A DNA stretch of 64,000 nt from Sphaerochaeta sp032144095 (GTDB taxonomy: Bacteria > Spirochaetota > Spirochaetia > Sphaerochaetales > Sphaerochaetaceae), in the NCBI RefSeq assembly GCF_032144095.1, contig NZ_JAVSNJ010000006.1:76174-140173 (forward strand), in the 5' to 3' direction. The translations under genes were made by a program, and so were the position numbers. The notes below the pieces were generated by a model. The model was not told the origin of the DNA and searched no databases. It saw only the letters and a program-made list of their open reading frames with translations. Each line of letters opens with the position of its first letter. Positions within the stretch are counted from its first letter, which is position 1. Below, in pieces: positions 25,352 to 33,096 of the stretch.

Positions 25352-26298
25352 CAGTTTTCCTCCTTCAAGGCAGCCTCATGACGGGCAAGCGAGCGGGCCA
25401 TGGCTTTTTTCTTTGCTCCCTTTGAGGAGGCGACGCTTCGTGTCTGGGCTATGAACAAGGATGCAATTACCAGAATGCCGGTAAGCAACTTGAAGTCATT
25501 GGGAGTGATGTGGATCATGTAGCCATATTTCCTTCCAAAGAACATCAGGGCCTTGTACATGATTGCCCCCAGGATTGCCCGCAAGGTAAGTAAGGATATC
25601 CTGTTGGTCGAGAAGAGGAACTCGCCAAGCATGATGGCGGCAAGGCCTTGGATAATCATACCCTGGCCAAGGTTTGCATCGGCAAATCCCTGGTACTGGG
25701 CCAGCATTCCCCCTGAGAGGGCGATGAGGCCATTGGAGATGCCTATTCCCATCAGTTTGAGGACCTCGGGGTTGATGCCCTGGCTGATGACCATCTGCTC
25801 ATTGCCTCCCATCGCTCCCATGGAGACACCCAGGTCGGTCCGGAAGAAGATATCGATGAGCACCTTTACAAACAAGACAACCAGAAGGGTTCCGACGAGG
25901 GAAGCCCACTCCGGGGAGAAGTAGGTAAAGATCTTGGGCAGTTTGGAATAGAGGGTCTCTACACGCAAAAGGGGAACGTTTGCCTTGTTTCCCAGAATAC
26001 GCAGATTGATGGAGTAGAGCATCGTCATGGTAAGGATTCCTGCCAGGAGGCCTGGAATCTTCAGCTTGTTGTGGATCGCCGCTGTAACCATACCTGCCAA
26101 TACACCTGCAAGAAAGGAGAGGACCAGGGCCAGCGGGATCGGCAGGCCGTTGACGATGGCCATTGTTGCTACGGCGGCACCAGTTGCAACCGATCCGTCA
26201 CAGGTCAGGTCAGCAAAGTCCAGGATCCTGTAGGAGATGAGAATGCCAATGACCATGAGTGAGAATACCAGGCCATCTACGAAAATTCCTTCTAACAT
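25351..26298 (-). CDS. ABC importer permease, TrpY-like (COG4120-type)
   Basis: 315 residues with about eight to nine transmembrane segments, of the same broad class as branched-chain amino-acid and ribose permeases. Recognisable family stretches are ILISYRILDFADLTCDGS near the N-terminus and GIGISNGLIALSGGMLAQYQGFAD in the middle. It would form the inner-membrane channel for the two binding proteins encoded upstream. It is cotranscribed with the ATPase. A hairpin terminator between the SBP gene and this one should lower its expression relative to the binding protein. Confidence 0.9.
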   Translation of the reverse strand: MLEGIFVDGLVFSLMVIGILISYRILDFADLTCDGSVATGAAVATMAIVNGLPIPLALVLSFLAGVLAGMVTAAIHNKLKIPGLLAGILTMTMLYSINLRILGNKANVPLLRVETLYSKLPKIFTYFSPEWASLVGTLLVVLFVKVLIDIFFRTDLGVSMGAMGGNEQMVISQGINPEVLKLMGIGISNGLIALSGGMLAQYQGFADANLGQGMIIQGLAAIMLGEFLFSTNRISLLTLRAILGAIMYKALMFFGRKYGYMIHITPNDFKLLTGILVIASLFIAQTRSVASSKGAKKKAMARSLARHEAALKEEN

Positions 26299-26315
26299 GT
26301 AAAACCCCTTACCCA

Positions 26316-26349
26316 GAAAAAACCGCCGCTCCCATACAAGAGTGGCGGT
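26316..26349 (-). terminator. Partial terminator between binding-protein and permease genes
   Basis: Minus-strand hairpin: 10-bp stem (26340-26349 with 26322-26331, one G-T pair), 8-nt loop, then six U. It lies inside the operon, as is common for keeping binding protein in excess over membrane components. Confidence 0.8.
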
Positions 26350-26366
26350 TCTGCAAAATCACCAGA

Positions 26367-27380
26367 CTATTTCTGTCTGATTGTTTTTCCGTCCTTGATG
26401 AGTACCGCTGCGCTATCCTGCAGTGATTGCGGAATAGTATACCCAAGCTTCTTGGCGGTATCAAGATTAAACCAAAGCTCAAATTTTGTGGGGTCGGTGA
26501 TATAGACGGTTCCGATGGCACCGGCCTTCTCTCCCTTGAGCAGTCTCTCAACGACCTTACCTGTCTCAAGACCAATGCTATAGTAGTCAAATCCCCATGC
26601 GATCATGGCATTGAGGCCATCCACACCCGAGGGGTCGGCACTCATCAGAGGCTTGCCTGCTTTGGTGGTGACATCGTCAATGGATGCAAGGGCACTGATG
26701 ACTGCATTGTCGGTGGCGATATAGATGGCATCGACTCGGCCGATGATGGACTGGGCGGCCATCTTCACTTCACTGGAGTTGCTGATGGCAGCAGAGACGA
26801 ATGCGATCCCGAGCTTGTCACAGGCAGCCTTTGCCATCTCCATGAGGATGACACCGTTGGCCTCGCCTGAGGCGTAGATGTTACCGATCGTCTTGGCACC
26901 GGTGAGGTCTGCCAGAAGCTTGATCTGCTCCTCAACTGGGTTCTTGTCCGATACGCCTGCGATGTTTGCGGCAACAAGACCCGCTTCGGTTGCATCGGTA
27001 ACAGCACTGAAAACCACTGGGGTGGTGCTCGTTGCAGGGAATACCTGGGCCAAGGCCTGGGCTGATGGGGTTGCAATGCCGACCGCAACGCTTACCTTGT
27101 CGCTCTTGAACTTCTGGGCAATGGAGGATGCTGTTGAAATATCACCATTGGCATTCTGCAGATCATAGGAAACCTTCAGGTCTGTGGTCGCCAGGTAATC
27201 CATCATGCCTTTCTCTGCTGCATCCAGTGCTGGATGGGCGAGGAGCTTGGATACCCCAATCTTGTAGGTAGCTGGCCCAGCGGCTACCGGCTTTTCACTG
27301 GTTCCTGCGGCGAAAATGGGAGAAAGCAACGCTACGGCCAAACTGAGTGCCAGGATTGTAGAGCGCAAAGTGTATTTCAT
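26367..27380 (-). CDS. ABC substrate-binding protein, TrpX-like (PF04392 type), copy 1
   Basis: 337 residues with a signal peptide (LALSLAVALLSPIFA) and no lipobox Cys, so it is predicted periplasmic. The two-lobed fold shows family motifs ISNSSEVKMAAQSIIGRVD and GFDYYSIGLETGKV. Homologues bind tryptophan or other small amino-acid-like ligands. ATG 27380 follows GGAGGACCC. It is paralogous along its whole length to the protein at 27975-28970. The hinge region differs (PLMSADPSGVDG here versus PLFNTDTTSSEN there), which hints at different ligands. Confidence 0.92.
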   Translation of the reverse strand: MKYTLRSTILALSLAVALLSPIFAAGTSEKPVAAGPATYKIGVSKLLAHPALDAAEKGMMDYLATTDLKVSYDLQNANGDISTASSIAQKFKSDKVSVAVGIATPSAQALAQVFPATSTTPVVFSAVTDATEAGLVAANIAGVSDKNPVEEQIKLLADLTGAKTIGNIYASGEANGVILMEMAKAACDKLGIAFVSAAISNSSEVKMAAQSIIGRVDAIYIATDNAVISALASIDDVTTKAGKPLMSADPSGVDGLNAMIAWGFDYYSIGLETGKVVERLLKGEKAGAIGTVYITDPTKFELWFNLDTAKKLGYTIPQSLQDSAAVLIKDGKTIRQK

Positions 27381-27418
27381 GTAAGGGTCCTCCAAATTGG
27401 AATCTGACGTTTTGCGAA

Positions 27419-27447
27419 ACTATAGACTTAATTTTGTGTTTTGTAAA
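27419..27447 (-). promoter_or_regulatory. Promoter of the copy 1 binding-protein operon
   Basis: Minus strand: TTTACA (plus-strand 27442-27447), 17 bp, TATAGT (27419-27424). The sequence further upstream is very AT-rich and palindromic. Confidence 0.75.
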
Positions 27448-27452
27448 TCGTA

Positions 27453-27493
27453 TTATGCATATTACTGAATAATAATTCATAACTTATGCATAA
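27453..27493. repeat. Two TTATGCATAA-type palindromes 31 bp apart
   Basis: TTATGCATAT at 27453-27462 and TTATGCATAA at 27484-27493, with centres 31 bp (about three helical turns) apart. A GAATAATAATTC element lies between them. The cluster lies just upstream of the TTTACA/TATAGT promoter, so it may be a two-site operator or an UP-like element. The regulator is unknown. Confidence 0.5.
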
Positions 27494-27513
27494 TTTGAGG
27501 TCACTGGGTGGAC

Positions 27514-27828
27514 CTATCTTCGCTCCTTCCTGCCAGGGCCCCTCCTTGCAAGGGAGATTCCTCCAAATCCACTTATGATGGCTATGTAGAAACCACAGTC
27601 ATACCACCAACCCGTATTGTATATGTCGTAGATCCGTATCTCAGGGTTGAAGAGTCCTGCGACCAGGGAGATGGGGGCTATCCATCCATGCCAGATGCCC
27701 ATGAAGAAACCGGAGGGTTGCCTGCCGTTCTGCATCTGGGCGGTTGGAAGGCAGGATGTGGCCAATACCAGTATAAGGAGAAGCAGCAGCAGTGCCGCCA
27801 CCTTTGTCGTGTGTTTCGATTGCATCAT
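27514..27828 (-). CDS. Small conserved lipoprotein with C-terminal membrane segment
   Basis: 104 residues. The start at 27828 is set by CAGGAGGCAATC immediately upstream. The signal peptide ends LATSC, a good lipobox, giving a ~77-residue mature lipoprotein. The mature part contains a GIWHGWIAPISLVAGLF stretch and a GWWYDCGFYIAIISGFGG hydrophobic stretch. I recall similar small proteins of the 'WHGxIAPxSFxxSLF' kind in other phyla but know no function. It lies between the two binding-protein genes on the same strand. Confidence 0.72.
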   Translation of the reverse strand: MMQSKHTTKVAALLLLLLILVLATSCLPTAQMQNGRQPSGFFMGIWHGWIAPISLVAGLFNPEIRIYDIYNTGWWYDCGFYIAIISGFGGISLARRGPGRKERR

Positions 27829-27900
27829 GATTGCCTCCTGTGTTCTGTTCAACAGTACTTTACCCCGATCCATCCTGCAAGGTTTGGCACCTCTGCATAC

Positions 27901-27940
27901 AGAAAAAAGGAGGACCTGGAATGGTTCCCAAATCCTCCTT
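27901..27940 (-). terminator. Terminator of the copy 2 binding-protein gene
   Basis: Minus-strand hairpin with an 8-bp stem (27933-27940 with 27907-27914), 18-nt loop and a following run of six U. It separates the second binding-protein gene from the small lipoprotein gene. Confidence 0.85.
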
Positions 27941-27974
27941 GGTGTTTGAAAAATGGAAAAGACTGTTCGGACCG

Positions 27975-28970
27975 TCACGGTCTCTCTACTCTCTTGCCAT
28001 CCTTGAAAAGCACTGCAGCTGAGGAGATCAGGCGTTCGTCGATGGTGATGCCCAGTTTTTTTGCCACATCCAGATTGAACCAGAGCTCGAACTGGGTAGG
28101 ATCATCAAAGAAGATCGCCCCAACATCCTTGGGATTCTCCCCCTTGAGGATTCTTTCCACCACCTTGCCTGTCTCCACGCCGACGGTGTAGTAGTTGAAG
28201 CCCCAGCTCATGAGAAAATCGATGTTCTCGCTACTGGTGGTATCGGTATTGAAGAGGGGGATACCCGCCTTAGCACAGACATCGCTGACCCCGGCGATGG
28301 CACTTACTACGGTGTTGTCGATTGCGATATACATGCCGTCTATCCGTCCAATGATGGATTGGGCAGCCATCTTGACTTCGCTGGAGTTGCTCACAGCCGC
28401 TGCAACGAACTCGATTCCCTTGGCCTTGCAAATGTCCCTTGCGAGTTCCATCATCGCAACCCCATTCGCCTCGTTGCTGGTGTATATCATGCCCAGCCGT
28501 TTGAGCTTGGTTATGGAAAAGAAGGTTTCAAGCTGGAGTTCGACAGGATTGAGGTCGGAGATCCCGGCGATGTTGGTCGGTTCACTCCTGTTGTAGTTTG
28601 CCACAAGCCCAGCCGCTAGGGGATCTGTTATTGCCCCAAAAACCACAGGCTTGTCTGTTATTACCTGGGCCAGGGCCTGGGCCGGTGGGGTTGCAATACC
28701 GATTACCAGGTCTTTTTTGTCACTCTTGAATTTCTGCGCGATGGCTATGGCTGTTCCGATCTCAGCATTACAGTTCTGCAGGTCAAAGGTTGCCTTGATG
28801 TCGGTGGTATCCAGGTAGTCCATGATTCCCTGTTCGATGGCATCGAGGGCCGGGTGGGATACCATCTTGGAGATGCCGATGGCATAGGTGCCGGCTTTTG
28901 GTTCAGTAGCAGGCTGCGCGAACAAGAGGATTGGTACCAGGGCCAAGGCGAGCAATGCAAGTTTCTTCAT
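27975..28970 (-). CDS. ABC substrate-binding protein, TrpX-like, copy 2
   Basis: 331 residues, N-terminal signal peptide MKKLALLALALVPILLFAQ, no lipobox. Same family as the copy at 26367-27380 and co-linear with it; the shared motif NSSEVKMAAQSIIGR is identical. It has its own promoter and terminator and no own permease or ATPase, so it presumably docks to the same membrane complex. SD: AGGAGAACG. The pair looks like an old tandem duplication that has since specialised. Confidence 0.92.
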   Translation of the reverse strand: MKKLALLALALVPILLFAQPATEPKAGTYAIGISKMVSHPALDAIEQGIMDYLDTTDIKATFDLQNCNAEIGTAIAIAQKFKSDKKDLVIGIATPPAQALAQVITDKPVVFGAITDPLAAGLVANYNRSEPTNIAGISDLNPVELQLETFFSITKLKRLGMIYTSNEANGVAMMELARDICKAKGIEFVAAAVSNSSEVKMAAQSIIGRIDGMYIAIDNTVVSAIAGVSDVCAKAGIPLFNTDTTSSENIDFLMSWGFNYYTVGVETGKVVERILKGENPKDVGAIFFDDPTQFELWFNLDVAKKLGITIDERLISSAAVLFKDGKRVERP

Positions 28971-28993
28971 GTCGTTCTCCTAATAATGATGTT

Positions 28994-29022
28994 ACTATAC
29001 ATAAGAACAACTGGCATTGCAA
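28994..29022 (-). promoter_or_regulatory. Promoter of the copy 2 binding-protein gene
   Basis: Minus strand: TTGCAA (plus-strand 29017-29022), 17 bp, TATAGT (28994-28999). The -10 is identical to that of the paralogous gene. Confidence 0.65.
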
Positions 29023-29107
29023 GTATCTTTGTATAGAAACATGAAAAAGTTTTTTGTGCTCGTTATCCCTGTTTGAGGGTGTAAAAACTACTCCCTGTTC
29101 CTCTTGC

Positions 29108-29134
29108 AAAAAAACCTCCCCAAAAAAGGGGAGG
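29108..29134 (-). terminator. Terminator of the acidic-protein gene
   Basis: Minus-strand hairpin: 7-bp GC-rich stem (29128-29134 with 29115-29121), 6-nt loop, then seven U (plus-strand 29108-29114). Confidence 0.88.
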
Positions 29135-29161
29135 CCATCACGAAATGTGGGTTGTCGTTTC

Positions 29162-29446
29162 CTAGAGATCTTCGTTGGTGTCTTCCAGGTCTGCGAATTC
29201 ATCATCGTCGTCATCGAAGAATACATCTTCAAACGATTCATCGCCTTCGACCATAAACCCGTCGTCGAGCAGCTCGTCCTCATCTTCTTCAACATCAAGA
29301 GGTTCATCGTCGTCATCGCTGAACTCTATCACCTCCGGAGCATCGTACAAGTCAGCTAGATAGGCATCTTCCTCATCCTCAAGTCTGCTGAAATATCGAT
29401 CTTCTTCATCATCGAGGTCTTCTTCCTCATCACGGTATTTAGCCAT
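29162..29446 (-). CDS. Small, extremely acidic low-complexity protein
   Basis: 94 residues, about half Asp plus Glu, with runs such as FSDDDDEP and FFDDDDDEF interrupted by aromatic residues (Y, F). ATG 29446 follows AAGGAGTACAACC, and a strong terminator follows the stop, so it is a real monocistronic gene. I do not recognise a family. The composition recalls the acidic tail of RpoE (delta) or histone-like chaperones, but no folded domain is visible. It may bind basic proteins or metal ions; this is inference from charge only. Confidence 0.78.
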   Translation of the reverse strand: MAKYRDEEEDLDDEEDRYFSRLEDEEDAYLADLYDAPEVIEFSDDDDEPLDVEEDEDELLDDGFMVEGDESFEDVFFDDDDDEFADLEDTNEDL

Positions 29447-29554
29447 GGTTGTACTCCTTGAAAATCGTCTCTTCCCTACTGAATATAACAGTAAGAGAAG
29501 CTCTTTCACTTGTCAATTGGTTCTATGGGTAATTGCCGATAGTTGCGGATAGTC

Positions 29555-29583
29555 TGGACAGCCCTGTTTCACGCTGGTATGAT
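29555..29583 (+). promoter_or_regulatory. Promoter of pdxA, predicted leaderless
   Basis: TGGACA at 29555-29560, 17 bp, TATGAT at 29578-29583, then 7 nt to the ATG at 29591. No SD is present. Confidence 0.6.
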
Positions 29584-29590
29584 TGACCTC

Positions 29591-30613
29591 ATGAGAAATA
29601 TAGCTTCCTATCTGGCCATTCCTATGGGAGATCCTGCAGGAATCGGGCCCGAAATAGTGCTTTCCGTACTGACTGGCGCAAAGCTGCCTCCCCCTTTGGT
29701 GGTCGTCGGTTCTGCCCTTCTTTTTGAAAAAGTTGCCTCCGACCTCTCCCTGCAAGGGGGCTTTGACGCTGTGGTCGATAGTGTTGTTTCCCTGCAAGAG
29801 GCCCAAGGGGAGGGCGCTGTGCGTATCCTCTATGATATAGGGGGTATCGACCTTGCCCGGTTTGCCTATGGACAGGTCAGCGCCATGTGCGGGAAGGCAG
29901 CCTATGATGCAGTCAAGATGTGTGTCTCATTGGTAGGAGGTGGCCACTGTAAGGCCATTGTGACCCCGCCACTGCACAAGGAGGCTCTGAAAGCTGCCAA
30001 CATCCCCCAGATTGGCTATACTGAAATCCTTGCAGACCTTACCGGCTCAAGGAATGCCATCACCATGTTCGATACCCTGGGGATGAAGATCTTCTTCCAT
30101 TCCAGGCACCTCTCCCTCTCCGACGCCTGCAAGGCAGTTACCAAGGAGAGCCTGTTGCAGACTATCCTCAGCTGCGATGCCATATCCACCTCTTCAGCAA
30201 TCTTTAACCAGAGTCTCCCTCTCGCTGTTGCAGGCTTGAATCCCCACTGTGGGGAGCACGGCCTGTTCGGTGATGAGGAGGGCAAGGCCATCGAGCCGGC
30301 GATCGAGGAGGCCAGGAGGCTTGGCGTCAACGTGGTAGGGCCGATAGGGGCCGATTCGGTCTTCCACCAGACCAAGGTGGGCAAGTACCGTGCGGCTATC
30401 TCCCTCTACCACGACCAGGGGCACATAGCGGCCAAGACCCTGGATTTCCACCAGACCATCTCCATTACCTGGGGCCTGCCATTCCTACGAACCAGTGTGG
30501 ACCATGGAACGGCATTTGACATTAGCGGAAAAGGCATTGCCGATAGCCAGGGCATGGGCCGAGCCATCATGATGGCTTCTGAATATCTTGCGGCAGAGGA
30601 GGTCCTCTCATGA
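29591..30613 (+). CDS. pdxA: 4-hydroxythreonine-4-phosphate dehydrogenase
   Basis: 340 residues. PdxA signatures are clear: IPMGDPAGIGPEI at the start, TPPLHKEALKAA, the metal-binding NPHCGEHGLFG, and SLYHDQGH near the C-terminus. It oxidises 4-phosphohydroxy-L-threonine using NAD in DXP-dependent pyridoxal phosphate synthesis. PdxA2-type homologues acting on D-threonate 4-phosphate are an alternative. An ATG 48 bp upstream is out-competed because the promoter -10 lies between the two. Its stop overlaps the next start. Confidence 0.92.
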   Translation: MRNIASYLAIPMGDPAGIGPEIVLSVLTGAKLPPPLVVVGSALLFEKVASDLSLQGGFDAVVDSVVSLQEAQGEGAVRILYDIGGIDLARFAYGQVSAMCGKAAYDAVKMCVSLVGGGHCKAIVTPPLHKEALKAANIPQIGYTEILADLTGSRNAITMFDTLGMKIFFHSRHLSLSDACKAVTKESLLQTILSCDAISTSSAIFNQSLPLAVAGLNPHCGEHGLFGDEEGKAIEPAIEEARRLGVNVVGPIGADSVFHQTKVGKYRAAISLYHDQGHIAAKTLDFHQTISITWGLPFLRTSVDHGTAFDISGKGIADSQGMGRAIMMASEYLAAEEVLS

Positions 30614-31791
30614 GAAGAAGATCATTGCTAGTAGTTGGGTTTCTTGGTATTCTGATGCTTTTTACCTCTTGTGCCACCTCCATCAGGGTTCGCCATCTCG
30701 AGCCTGCAGAGGTAGATGTCAGTGCATTCCGCAACATAGCGATAGCCTCCACTGAGCGTTTCGACTTTCCCTTTAGGATGCCACTCTCCTCTTGGGTAAA
30801 AGGTTCCGCAGACAGTTTCTTTTCTTTGACCAGTGGCTTCGATTCCAGCCTCTCTGCAAAAACTGCAGAGGCTTCGGGCAGGTATCTTGTCAATGCAATG
30901 CAGAACAGTGGCTACTTCACTGTCATGGGGCCGGAGGTTACCGACGCCTACCTCACCATCGGGAAAAATGGGGAGAATGCCTACGCGATGCTCAAGGCGA
31001 AGGGAGTGCAGGCCCTGCTAAGGAGCTCGGTCTCCTACATGAACTGCGAGGAGCAGATCTACAGTAGGGATATCAAGGAGTGGGTCACCGAAAACCTGGG
31101 GGATCCTGACAAAACCCCAATACCCGATGTCTCCTATGAGAAGGTAACCGGAAGGGCTTTCTATCTGGAGCAGCAGGCGACCGTTACCTTCACCTATACC
31201 TTTGTGGATATCCAGTCCAACCGGATCATTGCAACCCGCAGCTTTACGATGCAGGAAGAGAGTGAGACCTATATGGGCAAGACTATCTATGCAAAGGACT
31301 CCAGTACCACCGACCGGGATGAGAGGGGCTATACCAGTGGCTTCGCCCCCTCCTTCTTCCCTCTCTTTGACAGGATGGTCAAGAAGATTCCCCCCCAGGT
31401 TGTCAGGCAGCTCTCCCCCACCTGGATTGAGAGCCGTGTCTCCCTGATGGCCAACAAGCCCAAGGCTGACATCGGCGATGCATACAAGCTGGCAGAAAGA
31501 GGGGCATTGCAGCAAGCCTATGATATCTTTATCCAAAGCTGGAACCGAAACTCCCATGTTCCAAGCGGGTACAATGCAGCCCTCCTGCTCGAGGGCCTTG
31601 GTCGGCACTCTGAAGCCCTGGAGCTGATGAACCAGGTGTACAACAGGAGTGGGGACTCAAGGAGCCACGCCCAGCTGCTTCGCCTGAAAGATGTCAGCAG
31701 CCAACAGGACGAGGCGATGAAACAGATCGACGGCTCTTCGGTTTCTGGCGAGGGTAGTGTTGTGAAAAAACAGATAGTGACGGTGGAGTAA
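30610..31791 (+). CDS. Lipoprotein with C-terminal TPR-like region
   Basis: 393 residues. The signal peptide ends LMLFTSC, a good lipobox, so the protein is probably membrane-anchored outside the cytoplasm. The N-terminal ~270 residues form an alpha/beta domain with TSIRVRHLEPAEVDVS and FRNIAIAS early, a layout I associate with CsgG-like or DUF6340-type lipoproteins. The last ~110 residues contain at least one TPR-like pair (DAYKLAERGALQQAYDIF, GYNAALLLEGLGRHSEALEL). The function is unknown. It is coupled to pdxA by ATGA overlap and followed 2 bp later by cobA. Confidence 0.72.
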   Translation: MRRRSLLVVGFLGILMLFTSCATSIRVRHLEPAEVDVSAFRNIAIASTERFDFPFRMPLSSWVKGSADSFFSLTSGFDSSLSAKTAEASGRYLVNAMQNSGYFTVMGPEVTDAYLTIGKNGENAYAMLKAKGVQALLRSSVSYMNCEEQIYSRDIKEWVTENLGDPDKTPIPDVSYEKVTGRAFYLEQQATVTFTYTFVDIQSNRIIATRSFTMQEESETYMGKTIYAKDSSTTDRDERGYTSGFAPSFFPLFDRMVKKIPPQVVRQLSPTWIESRVSLMANKPKADIGDAYKLAERGALQQAYDIFIQSWNRNSHVPSGYNAALLLEGLGRHSEALELMNQVYNRSGDSRSHAQLLRLKDVSSQQDEAMKQIDGSSVSGEGSVVKKQIVTVE

Positions 31792-31793
31792 CC

Positions 31794-32339
31794 ATGGGAG
31801 AAATCGCAAAGCCCATCCTTATGGTCTACACCGGGGATGGCAAGGGGAAGACCTCTGCGGCAATGGGTCAGATGATGAGGGCCTTGGGCCATGGGGCTAG
31901 GTGTGCTGTTGCCCAATTCATCAAGCAGGACCCCACCACACTCGACAGCGGAGAGTATCGCACAGCCTTGAAGCTGGGTATTGTCTGGAAGAGTTTTGGC
32001 AGTGGGTTTACCTGGGTTGGGGACAACAACATAACCAATGCCGTGCTGGCCAAAAAAGGGTGGGAACAGGTCAAGAGGTGGATATCGACTTCGGCTTTCG
32101 ATCTCATCGTATTGGATGAATTCACCTATACCCTCACCTTGGGCTACCTTGATGCCAAGGAAATCTGCCTCTGGCTGGCCGACCACAAGGCCCAGAAGGG
32201 GTTCCCCCACCTGGTCATTACCGGTCGGGCCGCCCCGCAAGAACTCCTGGCGATAGCCGATATGGTCAGTGAGATACAGGTTGTCAAGCACCATATGCTC
32301 AAAGAAGGCACTCAAGCAGCCCCCTTGATTGAGTTTTAG
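31794..32339 (+). CDS. cobA: Cob(I)alamin adenosyltransferase, CobA/BtuR type
   Basis: 181 residues. The P-loop VYTGDGKGKTSAAMG at the N-terminus is diagnostic of the CobA (not PduO or EutT) class; the LIVLDEFTYTL motif supplies the Walker B-like acidic pair, and RAAPQELLAIADMVSE is the conserved C-terminal stretch. It attaches the 5'-deoxyadenosyl group of ATP to cobalt to make coenzyme B12. No other cobalamin gene is in the window, so it may serve in salvage. Confidence 0.92.
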   Translation: MGEIAKPILMVYTGDGKGKTSAAMGQMMRALGHGARCAVAQFIKQDPTTLDSGEYRTALKLGIVWKSFGSGFTWVGDNNITNAVLAKKGWEQVKRWISTSAFDLIVLDEFTYTLTLGYLDAKEICLWLADHKAQKGFPHLVITGRAAPQELLAIADMVSEIQVVKHHMLKEGTQAAPLIEF

Positions 32340-32381
32340 GGCCAATGATAGCCTAAAATGCAACTCTCTTCTCTTTATCCT

Positions 32382-32409
32382 TTCACAAACGGAGATTTCT
32401 GGGTATAAT
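32382..32409 (+). promoter_or_regulatory. Promoter of the CpsB-like gene
   Basis: TTCACA at 32382-32387, 16 bp, a perfect TATAAT at 32404-32409. It yields a short leader of about 11 nt including the AGGAG ribosome site. Confidence 0.65.
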
Positions 32410-32426
32410 CACCTGCAGGAGTGTAT

Positions 32427-33062
32427 ATGGCCCTTTGTGATTTCCATTGTCATCTTCTCCCCCTTATCGACGACGGATACGTTTCGGTTGAGGGCTATGC
32501 AAGGATGTTAAGCCTCTACAAAGAGAGTGGGGTCACCTCTATCGCCTTTACCCCCCATATCTACAATCCGTATGTGACGACCAAGATTGAATCCCTTCGT
32601 GAGACCTACAGGTGGGCAGAGCAGATCGCCTTGGATATGGGAATGGTGACCTACCTGGGAAGCGAGTTGTTTGTGGGCAGCCAGCCAGAACTGAAGAGCA
32701 TCCCTATTGCCGGCAGGTATAGCCTTGTAGAGTTTGGGCTCTCCTTGCCTCCTGCCAACCTTATTCCCCGGTTGGAGAAGTTGCAGGGCTCGAATCTGAA
32801 GATCATTATTGCCCATGTCGAGCGGTACCGTTGGCTTACGCCGGAAAGCCCCCTGCTTTCCCGTCTCCGCTCCTTGGGGGCCTTGGTGCAGGTGAATGTT
32901 GAATCTGCAGAGAGTGGCTCTGCCTTGCCGTATCTGGAAGCTGGTCTGGTCGACATCGTTGCAACCGACAACCATGGCGATGAGACGCTTGCCAGTCGGA
33001 TGCTTGCTGTATTGAATGAATGGCCTGAGGTGTTCAGGAAGATGGAAGGAATGATTTTGTGA
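32427..33062 (+). CDS. PHP-domain protein-tyrosine phosphatase, CpsB/YwqE-like
   Basis: 211 residues. Metal-binding PHP motifs are DFHCHLLPLIDDG at the N-terminus, SIAFTPHIYNPY, LGSELFV, and IIIAHVERY, with ATDNHGDET at the C-terminus. This set matches CpsB/YwqE manganese phosphatases that dephosphorylate bacterial tyrosine kinases of polysaccharide export. No BY-kinase or polysaccharide gene is in view. ATG 32427 is 6 nt after AGGAG. It lies just upstream of the RloA/RloB-like pair on the same strand, with a 34-bp gap. Confidence 0.85.
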   Translation: MALCDFHCHLLPLIDDGYVSVEGYARMLSLYKESGVTSIAFTPHIYNPYVTTKIESLRETYRWAEQIALDMGMVTYLGSELFVGSQPELKSIPIAGRYSLVEFGLSLPPANLIPRLEKLQGSNLKIIIAHVERYRWLTPESPLLSRLRSLGALVQVNVESAESGSALPYLEAGLVDIVATDNHGDETLASRMLAVLNEWPEVFRKMEGMIL

Positions 33063-33096
33063 TGTACACCCAGTGGGGTGAGTAAGGAGGTAGCGA

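Noticed and set aside
29041..29076. ATG AAA AAG start of a possible secreted mini-protein (11 codons)
   Set aside because: It has no SD and is too short; the resemblance to a signal-peptide start is probably chance.
32333..32358. Hairpin TTTTAGG/CCTAAAA after cobA
   Set aside because: A 7-bp, AT-rich stem with a mismatch and no U-run; termination is not supported.
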